Position numbers and translations under genes: made by a program. This document shows positions 54,080 through 63,243 of a stretch of DNA of 64,000 nucleotides, one piece after another. The notes under the pieces were generated by a model. The model was not told where the DNA came from. It searched no databases and saw only the letters and a list, made by a program, of their open reading frames with translations. This stretch comes from Flavobacterium agricola (lineage in GTDB: Bacteria > Bacteroidota > Bacteroidia > Flavobacteriales > Flavobacteriaceae), in NCBI RefSeq assembly GCF_025919725.1, contig NZ_CP081495.1, positions 1,302,001 through 1,366,000 on the forward strand, in the 5' to 3' direction. Position 1 is the stretch's first letter; each line of letters opens with the position of its first letter.

Positions 54080-54208
54080 CACTTAGTATTAAATAGTAAC
54101 CTACAGTCGCGGACAAGATTAGCATAATTCAAAAATAGTTTTTTGATTATGCACTTCCTCTTTATATCTATAAAGTCCGTTGGTTAACTTATTTAATTTT
54201 TTGAAGTG
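54080..54208 (+). ncRNA. Structured leader RNA upstream of the arginine operon (riboswitch-like)
   Basis: The segment can fold into a closed multi-helix RNA. A long stem pairs ATTAAATAGTAACC (54088-54101) with GGTTAACTTATTTAAT (54182-54197, two bulges), closed further by CACTT (54080-54084) and AAGTG (54204-54208). Inside, CGGAC (54110-54114) pairs with GTCCG (54175-54179) and encloses two hairpins: a 13-bp one at 54122-54152 and CTTTATA/TATAAAG at 54160-54175. TTTTTT (54197-54202) follows the long stem, so it might also act as a terminator. No known riboswitch class is recognised. Folding was judged by eye. Confidence 0.55.
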
Positions 54209-54416
54209 AACAATTTCCTAAATATAGCCCATCTTCATGGAGCTATTCTTACAAACATATTTTCCACACAAATTTTATTCCGGTACGCGATAATTAGACA
54301 GTAGTTAAAGTTTTCTTTATCTACAATAAAGTTATTCTTCTCTCAATTATGTTGTTAGAAGTACCTTATAATATACCATTCAATTTTTTAAGTTAACAAT
54401 TTATTTATTATCTGTA
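54209..54416 (+). other. Rest of the arginine-operon leader
   Basis: Between the structured RNA and the first ATG lie two more hairpins: ATAGC-CCAT/ATGG-GCTAT with a CTTC loop (54224-54246) and CTTTAT/ATAAAG with a CTACA loop (54315-54331). Two tiny ORFs (54237-54293, 18 codons; 54349-54396, 15 codons) have no Arg cluster. The second hairpin could be part of an expression platform. Confidence 0.45.
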
Positions 54417-55058
54417 ATGGATGTAAAAATTATGGTTGCTCAGCCTGAGCACTATTGTTTCGCACAAGAAATCGTTGATACGATTGAAGCATCTGCGAAA
54501 GTTAGAGGTACTGGTATTGCCAAACGTACTCCTGAATATATTCAGAAAAAAATTGACCAACAACAAGCTATTATTGCGCTTACCAAAAGCGGTCAGTTTG
54601 CTGGTTTTTGTTATATAGAAACTTGGTCGCACGGCAAGTACGTTGCACATTCGGGGCTTATTGTTCACCCTGATTTTAGAAAAGACGGATTAGCAAAAGA
54701 AATTAAAACGTTTACGTTTGATTATTCTAGAAAACTATTCCCAGAAGCAAAAATTTTTGGTATTACAACGGGCTTAGCTGTTATGAAAATAAATTCGGAT
54801 TTAGGTTATCATCCGGTTCCATTTTCTGAATTAACCGACGATCCTGCGTTTTGGGCGGGATGCAAAACTTGCGTGAATTTTGATATTTTAACCCGTAAAG
54901 AAAACAAAATGTGCTTGTGCACAGGCATGTTGTTTGATCCGGCAAAGCAACGCAAACAAATTAAAAACGGAGAACCCGTTGCACCAAATTATACCTTTAA
55001 TAAAAAGGTTTTAGAACGTTTAAAAAACATAAAAAAAGCATTATTCCTTAAAAAATAA
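54417..55058 (+). CDS. GNAT acyltransferase, candidate first enzyme of arginine synthesis
   Basis: A 213-residue GNAT protein. HPDFRKDGLAKEI (84-96) is the acyl-CoA-binding loop. The C-terminal third has CKTC (149-152) and CLC (166-168), a possible metal site. It heads an operon with argGCDF'BEH, in which no argA or argJ is present, so it is the best candidate for the glutamate N-acyltransferase (acetyl or succinyl; see argF'). The Bacteroidota equivalent is usually annotated simply as GNAT. The acyl group is not proven. Confidence 0.8.
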   Translation: MDVKIMVAQPEHYCFAQEIVDTIEASAKVRGTGIAKRTPEYIQKKIDQQQAIIALTKSGQFAGFCYIETWSHGKYVAHSGLIVHPDFRKDGLAKEIKTFTFDYSRKLFPEAKIFGITTGLAVMKINSDLGYHPVPFSELTDDPAFWAGCKTCVNFDILTRKENKMCLCTGMLFDPAKQRKQIKNGEPVAPNYTFNKKVLERLKNIKKALFLKK

Positions 55059-55064
55059 TTTGAC

Positions 55065-56255
55065 ATGAAAAAAGTAGTTTTAGCATACAGCGGTGGTTTA
55101 GATACCTCATATTGTTTAAAATATTTACAAGACCAAGGTTACGAAGTACATACCGTATTAATTAATACCGGAGGTTTTGATGCAGCCGAATTACAAGCTA
55201 TTGAAACAAGAGCGTATGAATTAGGTAGTGCAAAACATGCTAATTTAGATATTGTAGAAAAGTACTACGAAAAAGCTATCAAATATTTAATTTTTGGAAA
55301 CGTATTACGCAACAACACCTACCCGCTTTCGGTAAGTGCTGAACGTGTTTTTCAAGCTTTAGAAGTTATTAAATATGCTAAAGAAAACGGTGCAATTGCT
55401 ATTGCTCACGGATCTACAGGTGCTGGAAACGATCAAATTCGTTTCGATTTAATTTTTCAAACCATTGCACCAGAAATCGAAATTATTACGCCTATTCGTG
55501 ATCTAAAATTATCACGTCAGGAAGAAGTTGCTTATTTACAAAGCAAAGGTGTGAATTATTCATGGGAAAAAGCGCAATATTCTATCAACAAAGGTATTTG
55601 GGGAACATCGGTTGGTGGTAAAGAAACTTTAACTTCTGACCAACCATTACCAAGCGAAGCTTATCCGTCTCAATTACAAAAAGAAGGCTCAGAAAAGGTA
55701 CGTTTAACATTTAAAAACGGAGAATTAGTTGCTTTTAACGGCGTTGCCAATACACCAACTCAAAACATTATAGCGTTAGAAAATATTGCTTCACAATACG
55801 CAATTGGACGTGATGTGCATGTGGGTGATACCATTATTGGTATTAAAGGCCGTGTGGGGTTTGAAGCTGCTGCACCATTAATTATCATTAAAGCACATCA
55901 TTTATTAGAAAAACACACGCTTTCTAAATGGCAATTGCATTGGAAACAATCGTTAGCCGATTTTTATGGTATGTTATTTCACGAAGGTCAATTTTTAGAT
56001 CCAATAATGCGTAACATCGAAGATTTTTTACAATCTACCCAAACTTCGGTAACTGGCGATGTTATTGTTACGCTGCAACCGTATCATTTTAGTTTAGATG
56101 GAATTGAATCTGAATTTGATTTAATGAACTCAGAATTTGGTCAATATGGCGAAATGAACAATGCTTGGACAGCAGATGATGCGAAAGGCTTTATTAAAAT
56201 TTTAGGTAACGCACAAAAAATTTACTCAAACGTAAATAAATTAAAATATGATTAA
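55065..56255 (+). CDS. argG: Argininosuccinate synthase
   Basis: A 396-residue ATP-pyrophosphatase that joins citrulline and aspartate. AYSGGLDTSYCLKYL is the PP-loop; STGAGNDQIRFD and NKGIWGTSVGGKE are substrate-binding segments. Length is normal for the Bacteroidota form. It follows the GNAT gene by six bases and overlaps argC by eight bases, so the operon is translationally coupled. Confidence 0.95.
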   Translation: MKKVVLAYSGGLDTSYCLKYLQDQGYEVHTVLINTGGFDAAELQAIETRAYELGSAKHANLDIVEKYYEKAIKYLIFGNVLRNNTYPLSVSAERVFQALEVIKYAKENGAIAIAHGSTGAGNDQIRFDLIFQTIAPEIEIITPIRDLKLSRQEEVAYLQSKGVNYSWEKAQYSINKGIWGTSVGGKETLTSDQPLPSEAYPSQLQKEGSEKVRLTFKNGELVAFNGVANTPTQNIIALENIASQYAIGRDVHVGDTIIGIKGRVGFEAAAPLIIIKAHHLLEKHTLSKWQLHWKQSLADFYGMLFHEGQFLDPIMRNIEDFLQSTQTSVTGDVIVTLQPYHFSLDGIESEFDLMNSEFGQYGEMNNAWTADDAKGFIKILGNAQKIYSNVNKLKYD

Positions 56256-57225
56256 AGTTGGAATCATAGGAGGTTCTGGATATACCGCAGGCGAATTGCT
56301 TCGCATCATTCAAAACCATCCTAACGCACAAGTCGACTTTGTTTATTCAACTACAAATGCTGGTAAACCCATTACAACGGTTCATCAAGATTTGTTCGGC
56401 GAAACAGATTTAGTTTTTACTGATACAATTAACCCAGAAGTTAATGTAGTGTTCTTATGCTTAGGTCATGGTCAATCTATAGATTTTTTATCTCAGAACG
56501 CCTTTGCTTCTCACACCCGTATAATTGATTTAGGCAATGATTTTCGCTTAAATAAAGATGCGGTATGGCAACATAAAAATTTTGTTTACGGGTTACCAGA
56601 ATTAAATAAAGCTAAAATTAAAAACGCGCAGTTTGTTGCCAATCCGGGTTGTTTTGCAACAGCTATTCAATTGGCATTATTGCCATTAGCCATTCATAAT
56701 ACATTACAAAACGAACTACATATTAATGCAACAACCGGAAGCACGGGGGCAGGCGTAAAACCTTCGGCAACAGGGCATCATAGCTATCGCAACAACAACA
56801 TGTCGCATTATAAAGCTTTTAACCACCAACATATTGGTGAAATTACAGAAAGTTTACAAAAAGCGCAAAGCACATTTAATCAACCGTTGCTATTTATACC
56901 TAATCGTGGCGATTTTACACGTGGTATTTTTGCAACCTTATATACCAAAGTAAATCAGGATTTAGATACCATTTTAAAATGGTACCAAGATTATTACAAA
57001 AACGAACCTTTTACGCATGTAACTACCGAACCAATTCATTTAAAACAAGTGGTACAAACCAACAAATGCATTATTTCGTTAGAAAAACACGGTGATTATT
57101 TACTAATTACCTCAATTATTGACAACTTAGTAAAAGGAGCTTCAGGACAAGCTATTCAAAACATGAATTTAATGTTTGGATTACCTGAAAACACAGGTTT
57201 AAATTTAAAATCAGGAAACTTTTAG
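56248..57225 (+). CDS. argC: N-acyl-gamma-glutamyl-phosphate reductase
   Basis: A 325-residue NADPH-dependent reductase of the arginine pathway. GIIGGSGYTAGELLRI is the NADP-binding loop, VANPGCFATAI holds the catalytic Cys135, and HHSYRNNNMSHYKAFNHQHI includes the conserved His region. It overlaps argG by eight bases. With a succinyl pathway the substrate would be N-succinylglutamyl phosphate; sequence alone does not tell. Confidence 0.94.
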   Translation: MIKVGIIGGSGYTAGELLRIIQNHPNAQVDFVYSTTNAGKPITTVHQDLFGETDLVFTDTINPEVNVVFLCLGHGQSIDFLSQNAFASHTRIIDLGNDFRLNKDAVWQHKNFVYGLPELNKAKIKNAQFVANPGCFATAIQLALLPLAIHNTLQNELHINATTGSTGAGVKPSATGHHSYRNNNMSHYKAFNHQHIGEITESLQKAQSTFNQPLLFIPNRGDFTRGIFATLYTKVNQDLDTILKWYQDYYKNEPFTHVTTEPIHLKQVVQTNKCIISLEKHGDYLLITSIIDNLVKGASGQAIQNMNLMFGLPENTGLNLKSGNF

Positions 57226-57241
57226 GTTTCGATGACCAATT

Positions 57242-58384
57242 ATGAAAAACTTATTTGACGTATATCCAGTATATGATATTGTTCCGGTAAAAGGCGAATA
57301 TGCTAAAATTTGGGACGATAAAGGCAATGAATATTTAGACTTTTACGGCGGACACGGCGTTATTTCAATCGGACATGCGCATCCAAATTATGTAAAAGCA
57401 GTTCAAAACCAGGTAGCAAAATTAGGGTTTTACTCTAATTCTATTGTAAACCCAATTCAAGAAGCTTTAGCCGAAAAATTAGCACAAGCTTCAGGATATT
57501 CAGAGTACAATTTATTTTTATGTAATTCTGGAGCCGAAGCCAATGAAAACGCATTAAAACTAGCATCTTTTCATAATAAAAAGAAAAAAGTTATTGCCTT
57601 TCATAAATCGTTTCACGGACGTACATCAGCGGCTGTAGCAGCAACCGACGGGCCATCTTTAGTTGCGCCATTAAATGCCAATCACGAAGTTGTTTTTTTA
57701 GCTTTAAACGATGCTGTTGCGCTAGAACAAGAATTAGCTAAAGGCGATGTTTGTTGTGTAATTATTGAAGGCATTCAGGGCGTTGGTGGTTTAGATCAAG
57801 GTACAACCGAATTTTTTCAGCAATTACGAACTTTAACCAAACAATACGATGCTGTTTTAATTTTAGACGAAATTCAGTCGGGTTACGGACGTTCAGGAAA
57901 ATTCTTTGCGCATCAATATCATAATATAGAAGCCGATATCATTTCAATGGCTAAAGGCATGGGCAACGGTTTCCCGATTGGCGGAATTTTAATTGCTCCA
58001 ACTTTTAAAGCATCTCACGGTTTATTGGGCACAACTTTTGGTGGAAACCATTTAGCATGTGCAGCAGCGTTATCGGTTTTAGAAACTATTGAAGCCGAAA
58101 ATTTAATGCAAAACGTAAACGAAATGAATGCGTATTTTACAGAAAAAACAAAAGAATTTTCTGAAATAACTGCCATTAAAGGCCGTGGTTTAATGTTAGG
58201 AATTGCTTTTGATTTTGATATTGCTGCCCTTCGCAAAAAATTAATTTTAGAGCAAAACATATTTACGGGTAGTGCATCGCAAAAAAATTTATTACGCATT
58301 TTACCTCCATTAGGAATTACAAAAACAGATATCGATTTCTTTTTTAACGGCTTAAAAAAGGCATTGGCAAACTTAAATAATTAA
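57242..58384 (+). CDS. argD: Acylornithine aminotransferase
   Basis: A 380-residue class-III aminotransferase of arginine synthesis. LCNSGAEANENALKLA, FHKSFHGRTSAA and LDEIQSGYGRSGKFFA are conserved; PLP binds Lys238 in SMAKGMGNGFPIGG. It acts on acetyl- or succinylornithine. Sixteen bases separate it from argC and nine from argF'. Confidence 0.93.
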   Translation: MKNLFDVYPVYDIVPVKGEYAKIWDDKGNEYLDFYGGHGVISIGHAHPNYVKAVQNQVAKLGFYSNSIVNPIQEALAEKLAQASGYSEYNLFLCNSGAEANENALKLASFHNKKKKVIAFHKSFHGRTSAAVAATDGPSLVAPLNANHEVVFLALNDAVALEQELAKGDVCCVIIEGIQGVGGLDQGTTEFFQQLRTLTKQYDAVLILDEIQSGYGRSGKFFAHQYHNIEADIISMAKGMGNGFPIGGILIAPTFKASHGLLGTTFGGNHLACAAALSVLETIEAENLMQNVNEMNAYFTEKTKEFSEITAIKGRGLMLGIAFDFDIAALRKKLILEQNIFTGSASQKNLLRILPPLGITKTDIDFFFNGLKKALANLNN

Positions 58385-58393
58385 TTATTTAGC

Positions 58394-59344
58394 ATGAAAA
58401 ACTTTACATCAGTAGATCAAATAGAAAACGTAAACGCGTTGGTTGAATTGGCAAAATCAATCAAAAAAAATCCTTTCGGCAACAAACAATTGGGCGAAAA
58501 CAAAACCATTGGTTTGTTGTTTTTTAACCCAAGTTTACGCACGCGTTTATCTACCCAAAAAGCGGCTCAAAACCTAGGCATGAATGCTATGGTTATGAAC
58601 CTAAATAATGAAGGTTGGACGTTAGAATTTGAAGAAGGTGCAATTATGGACGGCAACAAATCAGAACATATTATTGAGGCAGCACAAGTTGTTTCTCAAT
58701 ATTGCGATATTATTGCCATTCGCAGTTTTCCTACACTGACTGATAAAGAAAAAGATTTAGCTGAACATGTTATTAATAGCTTTGTTAAATATGCTACCGT
58801 GCCAGTGGTAAGCTTAGAAGGTGCAACCGAGCACCCGTTACAAGCGTTAGCCGATATTTTAACGATTGAAGAACAAAAGCAAACCGCACGCCCTAAAGTT
58901 GTTTTAACTTGGGCGCCGCATCCTAAAGCTTTACCACATGCTGTGCCTAATTCATTTGCAAAAATGATGCTAAAGGCTGATGTTGATTTTGTTATTACGC
59001 ATCCAAAAGGATATGAGCTAAATCCAGAAGTTACACAAGGAGCAACAATTATTTACGATCAGGATGAAGCCTTTAAAGATGCTGATTTTATTTACGCCAA
59101 AAACTGGAGTAGTTTTACCGATTACGGTGCCATTTTATCGCGTGATGAAAAATGGATGGTAACCAATAAAAAAATGGAGTTAACAAATAATGCGAAATTT
59201 ATGCATTGCTTACCCGTGCGTCGTAACCAAGTTGTTGCAGACGAGGTTTTAGACGGACCAAATTCTATTGTTTTTGAACAAGCAAACAACCGTACTTATG
59301 CGGCTCAAGCTATTTTAACTCAAATTCTAGAAAATGCAAAATAA
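58394..59344 (+). CDS. argF: N-succinylornithine carbamoyltransferase (SOTCase/ArgF')
   Basis: A 316-residue carbamoyltransferase. SLRTRLSTQKAA is the carbamoyl-phosphate loop; HCLPVRRN is the second signature. It is closely similar to the Bacteroides fragilis SOTCase, including TWAPHPKALPHAVPNSFA and YAKNWSS. The residue that sets acyl preference (Pro90 in B. fragilis, Glu92 in Xanthomonas AOTCase) is Ser90 here (GNKSEH). As I recall, Ser at this place gives succinyl preference. The gene overlaps argB by 11 bases. Confidence 0.88.
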   Translation: MKNFTSVDQIENVNALVELAKSIKKNPFGNKQLGENKTIGLLFFNPSLRTRLSTQKAAQNLGMNAMVMNLNNEGWTLEFEEGAIMDGNKSEHIIEAAQVVSQYCDIIAIRSFPTLTDKEKDLAEHVINSFVKYATVPVVSLEGATEHPLQALADILTIEEQKQTARPKVVLTWAPHPKALPHAVPNSFAKMMLKADVDFVITHPKGYELNPEVTQGATIIYDQDEAFKDADFIYAKNWSSFTDYGAILSRDEKWMVTNKKMELTNNAKFMHCLPVRRNQVVADEVLDGPNSIVFEQANNRTYAAQAILTQILENAK

Positions 59345-60119
59345 ATCCCAACTTACCGTTGTAAAAATTGGCGGTAAGGTTTTAAATAATCCCGAAGCGC
59401 TAAACCAATTGTTGCAAGATTTTAGTTCTATTACAGGTCCTAAAGTTATTGTGCACGGTGGCGGATCTGATGCTACCGAAATGGCAAAAATATTGGGCAT
59501 TGAGGCAACTTTAGTAAACGGCCGTCGCATTACAGATGCAGCTATGTTAGATATTGTTGTCATGACATATGCGGGTTTATTAAATAAAAATATAGTAGCA
59601 AAGCTTTCGGCTTTAGGTAATTCTGTTATTGGCTTAACCGGAGCCGATGGTAATAGCATTTTAGCTACCAAACGCGTACATCCCGAAATAGATTTTGGAT
59701 TTGTTGGCGATGTACAGCAGGTAAATGCACCGTTTATTCATAACTTATTACAGCAAAATTGTATTCCGGTTTTTTGTGCCATTACACACAACGAAAACGG
59801 GCAATTATTAAACACCAATGCCGATACCATAGCCTCAGAAATTGCAATTGCACTGACAAAATATTATCAGGTTAAACTTTTTTATTGTTTTGAGAAACTT
59901 GGAGTACTAGAAGATGTTGAAAATGAGGAAACTGTGATACAAAATTTGAATGCACAATTGTATGCCGATTTAAAGCAAAAAAATGCTATACATTCTGGTA
60001 TGATTCCTAAATTAGACAATTGTTTTTACGCCTTAAAAAACGAGGTAAACGAAATTCAAATTGGCTTACCTAAAGCGTTAAACAACTCGAATGTAAAACG
60101 AACGTGCATACGTTTATAA
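59334..60119 (+). CDS. argB: N-acylglutamate kinase
   Basis: A 261-residue amino-acid kinase that phosphorylates the gamma-carboxyl of acylglutamate. TVVKIGGKVLNN and KVIVHGGGSDATEM bind nucleotide; LVNGRRITDAAMLDIVVMT is the substrate loop; HSGMIPKLDN is near the C-terminus. Length is short, as in non-feedback forms. It begins within the end of argF'. Confidence 0.93.
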   Translation: MQNKSQLTVVKIGGKVLNNPEALNQLLQDFSSITGPKVIVHGGGSDATEMAKILGIEATLVNGRRITDAAMLDIVVMTYAGLLNKNIVAKLSALGNSVIGLTGADGNSILATKRVHPEIDFGFVGDVQQVNAPFIHNLLQQNCIPVFCAITHNENGQLLNTNADTIASEIAIALTKYYQVKLFYCFEKLGVLEDVENEETVIQNLNAQLYADLKQKNAIHSGMIPKLDNCFYALKNEVNEIQIGLPKALNNSNVKRTCIRL

Positions 60120-60129
60120 AACACTGGAA

Positions 60130-61214
60130 ATGAAATCCATTGAGATACTAACTACAGAAGCAATTGAACTTTTAAAAAATTTAATTCAAACCCCATCTTT
60201 TTCTTCTGAAGAAGATCAAACAGCGCTTTTACTTGAGCAATGGTTTATACAAAACCTTATTCCGTTTGAAAGAGAAAATAACAACGTTTGGGCCTATAAC
60301 CAACATTTTGATGCTAACAAACCAACCTTATTACTTAATTCGCATCATGATACGGTAAACCCAAACACCGCTTATACCAACAATCCGTTTGATACTTTTG
60401 TAAAAGATGGGAAACTTTTTGGTTTAGGCAGTAACGATGCGGCGTGGTGCTTTAGTTTCTTTACTTGCAACGTTTACTTATTTTTATTCACAAAAAAATT
60501 TATCTCACAATATTGTAATGGTTGCTTCTGCTGAAGAAGAAAGCAGTGGTAAACACGGTTTAAACTCGGTTTTACAACATTTACCCAAATTAGATGTTGC
60601 CATTGTAGGCGAACCTACACAAATGCAATTGGCTATTGCCGAAAAAGGCTTGTTGGTTTTAGATGTAACCGTAAAAGGTACCGCATCGCACGCAGCACAC
60701 ATCAATTCGGATAATTCAATTTATAACACATTACCGGTTATTGAATGGTTTAAAGATTTTACGTTTGAAAAAGTTTCTGACATTTTAGGCCCCGTAAAAA
60801 TGACGGTTACCCAAATTAATGCAGGTAAACAACATAACGTAGTACCAGCAGATACGCATTTGGTGGTAGATGTACGTGTAAACGACAAATACAGCAATTC
60901 TGAATTATATCAAATCATTCAACAACACGTAAATTCAGATAAAGTTGAAGTTAAAGCGCGTTCGTTAAATTTAAATTCATCGGCTATTGCAAAAAATCAT
61001 CCGTTGGTTCAGGCAGGTATTCAGTTAGGGTAGAACTACATACGGCTCTCCTACCCTTTCCGATCAATCGGTATTATATTGTCAGTCGTTAAAAATGGGG
61101 CCGGGCGATTCACCTCGCTCACATACCGCGGACGAATTTATTTATTTACATGAAATTGAAGAAGGAATTCAGATTTACATCAACATGTTATCTGATTTTC
61201 TTCTACAAAAATAA
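60130..61214 (+). pseudogene. argE: N-acylornithine/citrulline deacylase (ArgE-like), two frameshifts
   Basis: An M20 zinc hydrolase of about 360 residues in three frames. Seen are LNSHHDTVNPN, GLGSNDA, ASAEEESSGKHG and VGEPTQMQLA. One extra base near 60443 breaks GSNDAGGALVSLLA; one extra G in 61028-61030 breaks IQLGRTTYGSPTLSDQ. With both repaired the frame runs to a TAA at 61214. In the succinyl or acetyl pathway it frees citrulline or ornithine. Two errors in one gene suggest poor sequence quality locally, but true loss cannot be excluded. Confidence 0.8.
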
Positions 61215-61225
61215 AGCTCACAATT

Positions 61226-62505
61226 ATGAAATTATGGGAAAAAGGCATTCCGACTGATAAAAAGATTGAACATTTTACCGTTGGAAATGACAGAGAATTA
61301 GATGTTTTATTAGCCAAATATGATGTTTTAGGCAACATAGGCCATGCTAAAATGTTGGCTAAGGTTGGTTTAATTACAGAACAAGAACGCGATATTTTAT
61401 TGGCTGGATTAGCTGAAATTTTAACAGAAATAGAAGCTGGTAATTTTGTTATTGAAGATGATTTTGAAGATGTACATTCTAAAATTGAATACGATTTAAC
61501 GCAAAAAGTTGGTGAAGCTGGAAAAAAATACATACCGCACGTTCTAGAAACGATCAGGTTTTAGTTGATGTGCATTTGTTTTTAAAAGATGAGATTACCG
61601 AAATTAAAAGTTTGGTAAAAGAACTTTTTGATTTGTTGATGCTAAAAGCAGCGCAATACCAAAACGTTTTATTACCAGGTTACACGCATTTGCAAGTTGC
61701 CATGCCATCCTCGTTCGGTTTGTGGTTTTCTGCTTACGCCGAAAGTTTGATTGATGATATTACCATGCTAAATGCAGCTTATAAGGTTATAGATCAAAAT
61801 CCTTTAGGTTCGGCCGCTGGTTACGGAAGTTCGTTTCCGATTGACAGAACAGAAACGACTCAAAACTTAGGTTTTAGTACATTAAAATATAATGTAGTTG
61901 CTGCACAAATGTCGCGCGGTAAAGCTGAAAAAACAACAGCTTTTGCTATGGCTAGCGTTGCTGGAACCTTATCTAAATTAGGAATGGATGTTTGCTTGTA
62001 CCTTTCTCAAAATTTCGATTTTATGAGGCTGCCTGCTCACCTAACAACCGGTTCGAGCATTATGCCGCATAAAAAAAACCCAGATATTTTTGAATTGCTA
62101 CGCGGAAAAGCAAATAAAATTCAGGCCTTACCTTACGAATTAACATTAATTACAAACAATTTGCCAAGCGGTTACCACCGTGAAATGCAAATTTTAAAGG
62201 AAGGTTTGTTTCCGGCCATTCAAAACTTAAAAGCATGTTTAAGCATGGCACATCATGCACTTAAAGATATTACGGTAAACGAAACTATTTTTGAAGATCC
62301 AAAATACAAATATTCGTTTACGGTTGATACGCTAAATGAAATGGTGGTTAGTGGAATTCCGTTTCGTGATGCGTACAAATTGGTAGCAGAACAAATTGAA
62401 AACGGAACTTTTAAGGTTCCTGAAGCCACACAACATACGCACGAAGGTAGTATAAACAACCCGTGCTTTAATGAAATAAAAATAAAAATGGAGCAATCCT
62501 TTTAA
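61226..62505 (+). pseudogene. argH: Argininosuccinate lyase, frameshifted
   Basis: An enzyme of about 426 residues that releases arginine and fumarate. The first frame ends GEAGKKYIPHVLETIRF; adding one A to the run at 61522-61528 restores GKKIHTARSRNDQVLVDVHL, matching the conserved HTARSRND motif. The second frame has the catalytic loop GSSIMPHKKNPDIFE. It is the last gene of the arginine operon and is followed by a terminator. The homopolymer position suggests a sequencing error. Confidence 0.85.
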
Positions 62506-62509
62506 ATCA

Positions 62510-62542
62510 CAAAACCTCAAGCAATGCTTGAGGTTTTGTTTT
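62510..62542 (+). terminator. Terminator of the arginine operon
   Basis: CAAAACCTCAAGC and GCTTGAGGTTTTG pair perfectly around AAT and are followed by TTTTAT. Confidence 0.85.
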
Positions 62543-62571
62543 ATAAATAATAACCTATGAATTAATATAAT

Positions 62572-63021
62572 CTAGTTTGATTTAATTTTAACTAAAGCTT
62601 CTCCGTTCATGCAATAACGCAAACCGCTAGGTTCGGGTCCATCAGGAAAAACGTGTCCTAAATGGGCATCGCAAACATTACATTGCGTTTCTACACGAAC
62701 CATTCCATATGAAACATCTTTAATGTATTTGATGCTATTTTCTTGAATAGGTTGGGTAAAACTTGGCCAGCCTGTACCTGATTCAAACTTTTCTGTCGCA
62801 TCAAATAACAAATTATCACAACAAACACAGGCATAAATTCCCGGATCAAAACTACGGCATAAATCGTTACTATGAGAACGTTCGGTACCGTGTTTACGGG
62901 TTACATAAAATTGTTCGGGAGTAAGTTGTTGTTCCCATTCTTTCTCTGTTTTTTCTACTCGTTTGCTCGGCGCAGGATTACCAGAAGTAACAAAATGTAT
63001 AATTGAATTCCAATTTAGCAT
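62572..63021 (-). CDS. msrB: Peptide-methionine (R)-S-oxide reductase MsrB, second copy
   Basis: A 149-residue MsrB. CVCCDNLLF and CNVCDAHLGHVFPDG bind zinc; RYCMNGEAL has the catalytic Cys. It has a short N-terminal extension without a clear signal peptide. It differs clearly from the copy at 25139. msrA is upstream on the same strand, 220 bases away, so the pair reduces both methionine-sulfoxide epimers. Confidence 0.92.
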   Translation of the reverse strand: MLNWNSIIHFVTSGNPAPSKRVEKTEKEWEQQLTPEQFYVTRKHGTERSHSNDLCRSFDPGIYACVCCDNLLFDATEKFESGTGWPSFTQPIQENSIKYIKDVSYGMVRVETQCNVCDAHLGHVFPDGPEPSGLRYCMNGEALVKIKSN

Positions 63022-63144
63022 AATTTAAAATTTAAGGTTACAAATAGTTTGTTCATTTTCGGTAACTAATTTTTTAAAAATAGATGCAGTAAAACTAACG
63101 TAATTTTTTTATAACAAATCGTATCCTACCCATTTTTTAAGATG

Positions 63145-63240
63145 TTAGTAAGGGCAAGTTGGTGCATCTGCATTAAGACCAGAAACTACAATATAACGTT
63201 GGAGTTTTTGTAAATATTTTTCAGCGTTAATTTTATTTTT
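63145..63240 (-). pseudogene. Possible gene remnant downstream of msrA
   Basis: On the minus strand the frame ending at 63145 (TAA) reads NAEKYLQKLQRYIVVSGLNA followed by DAPTCPY, which looks like a real protein C-terminus. It has no start codon and merges upstream into the end of msrA in another frame, where it no longer looks coding. It may be the remains of a decayed gene or of an extended MsrA. No homologue is recognised. Confidence 0.3.
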
Positions 63241-63243
63241 TTT

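Noticed and set aside
54237..54293. An 18-codon ORF in the arginine leader ending in Arg (MELFLQTYFPHKFYSGTR)
   Set aside because: An attenuator peptide should contain several Arg codons; this has one, and its start lies inside a stable hairpin without a clear ribosome site.
54349..54396. A 15-codon ORF just before the first arg gene
   Set aside because: It contains no Arg codon and no motif, so it is probably chance in AT-rich DNA.
59327..59671. A 114-codon minus-strand frame within argB
   Set aside because: It is fully inside argB on the opposite strand, and argB is conserved in its own frame.
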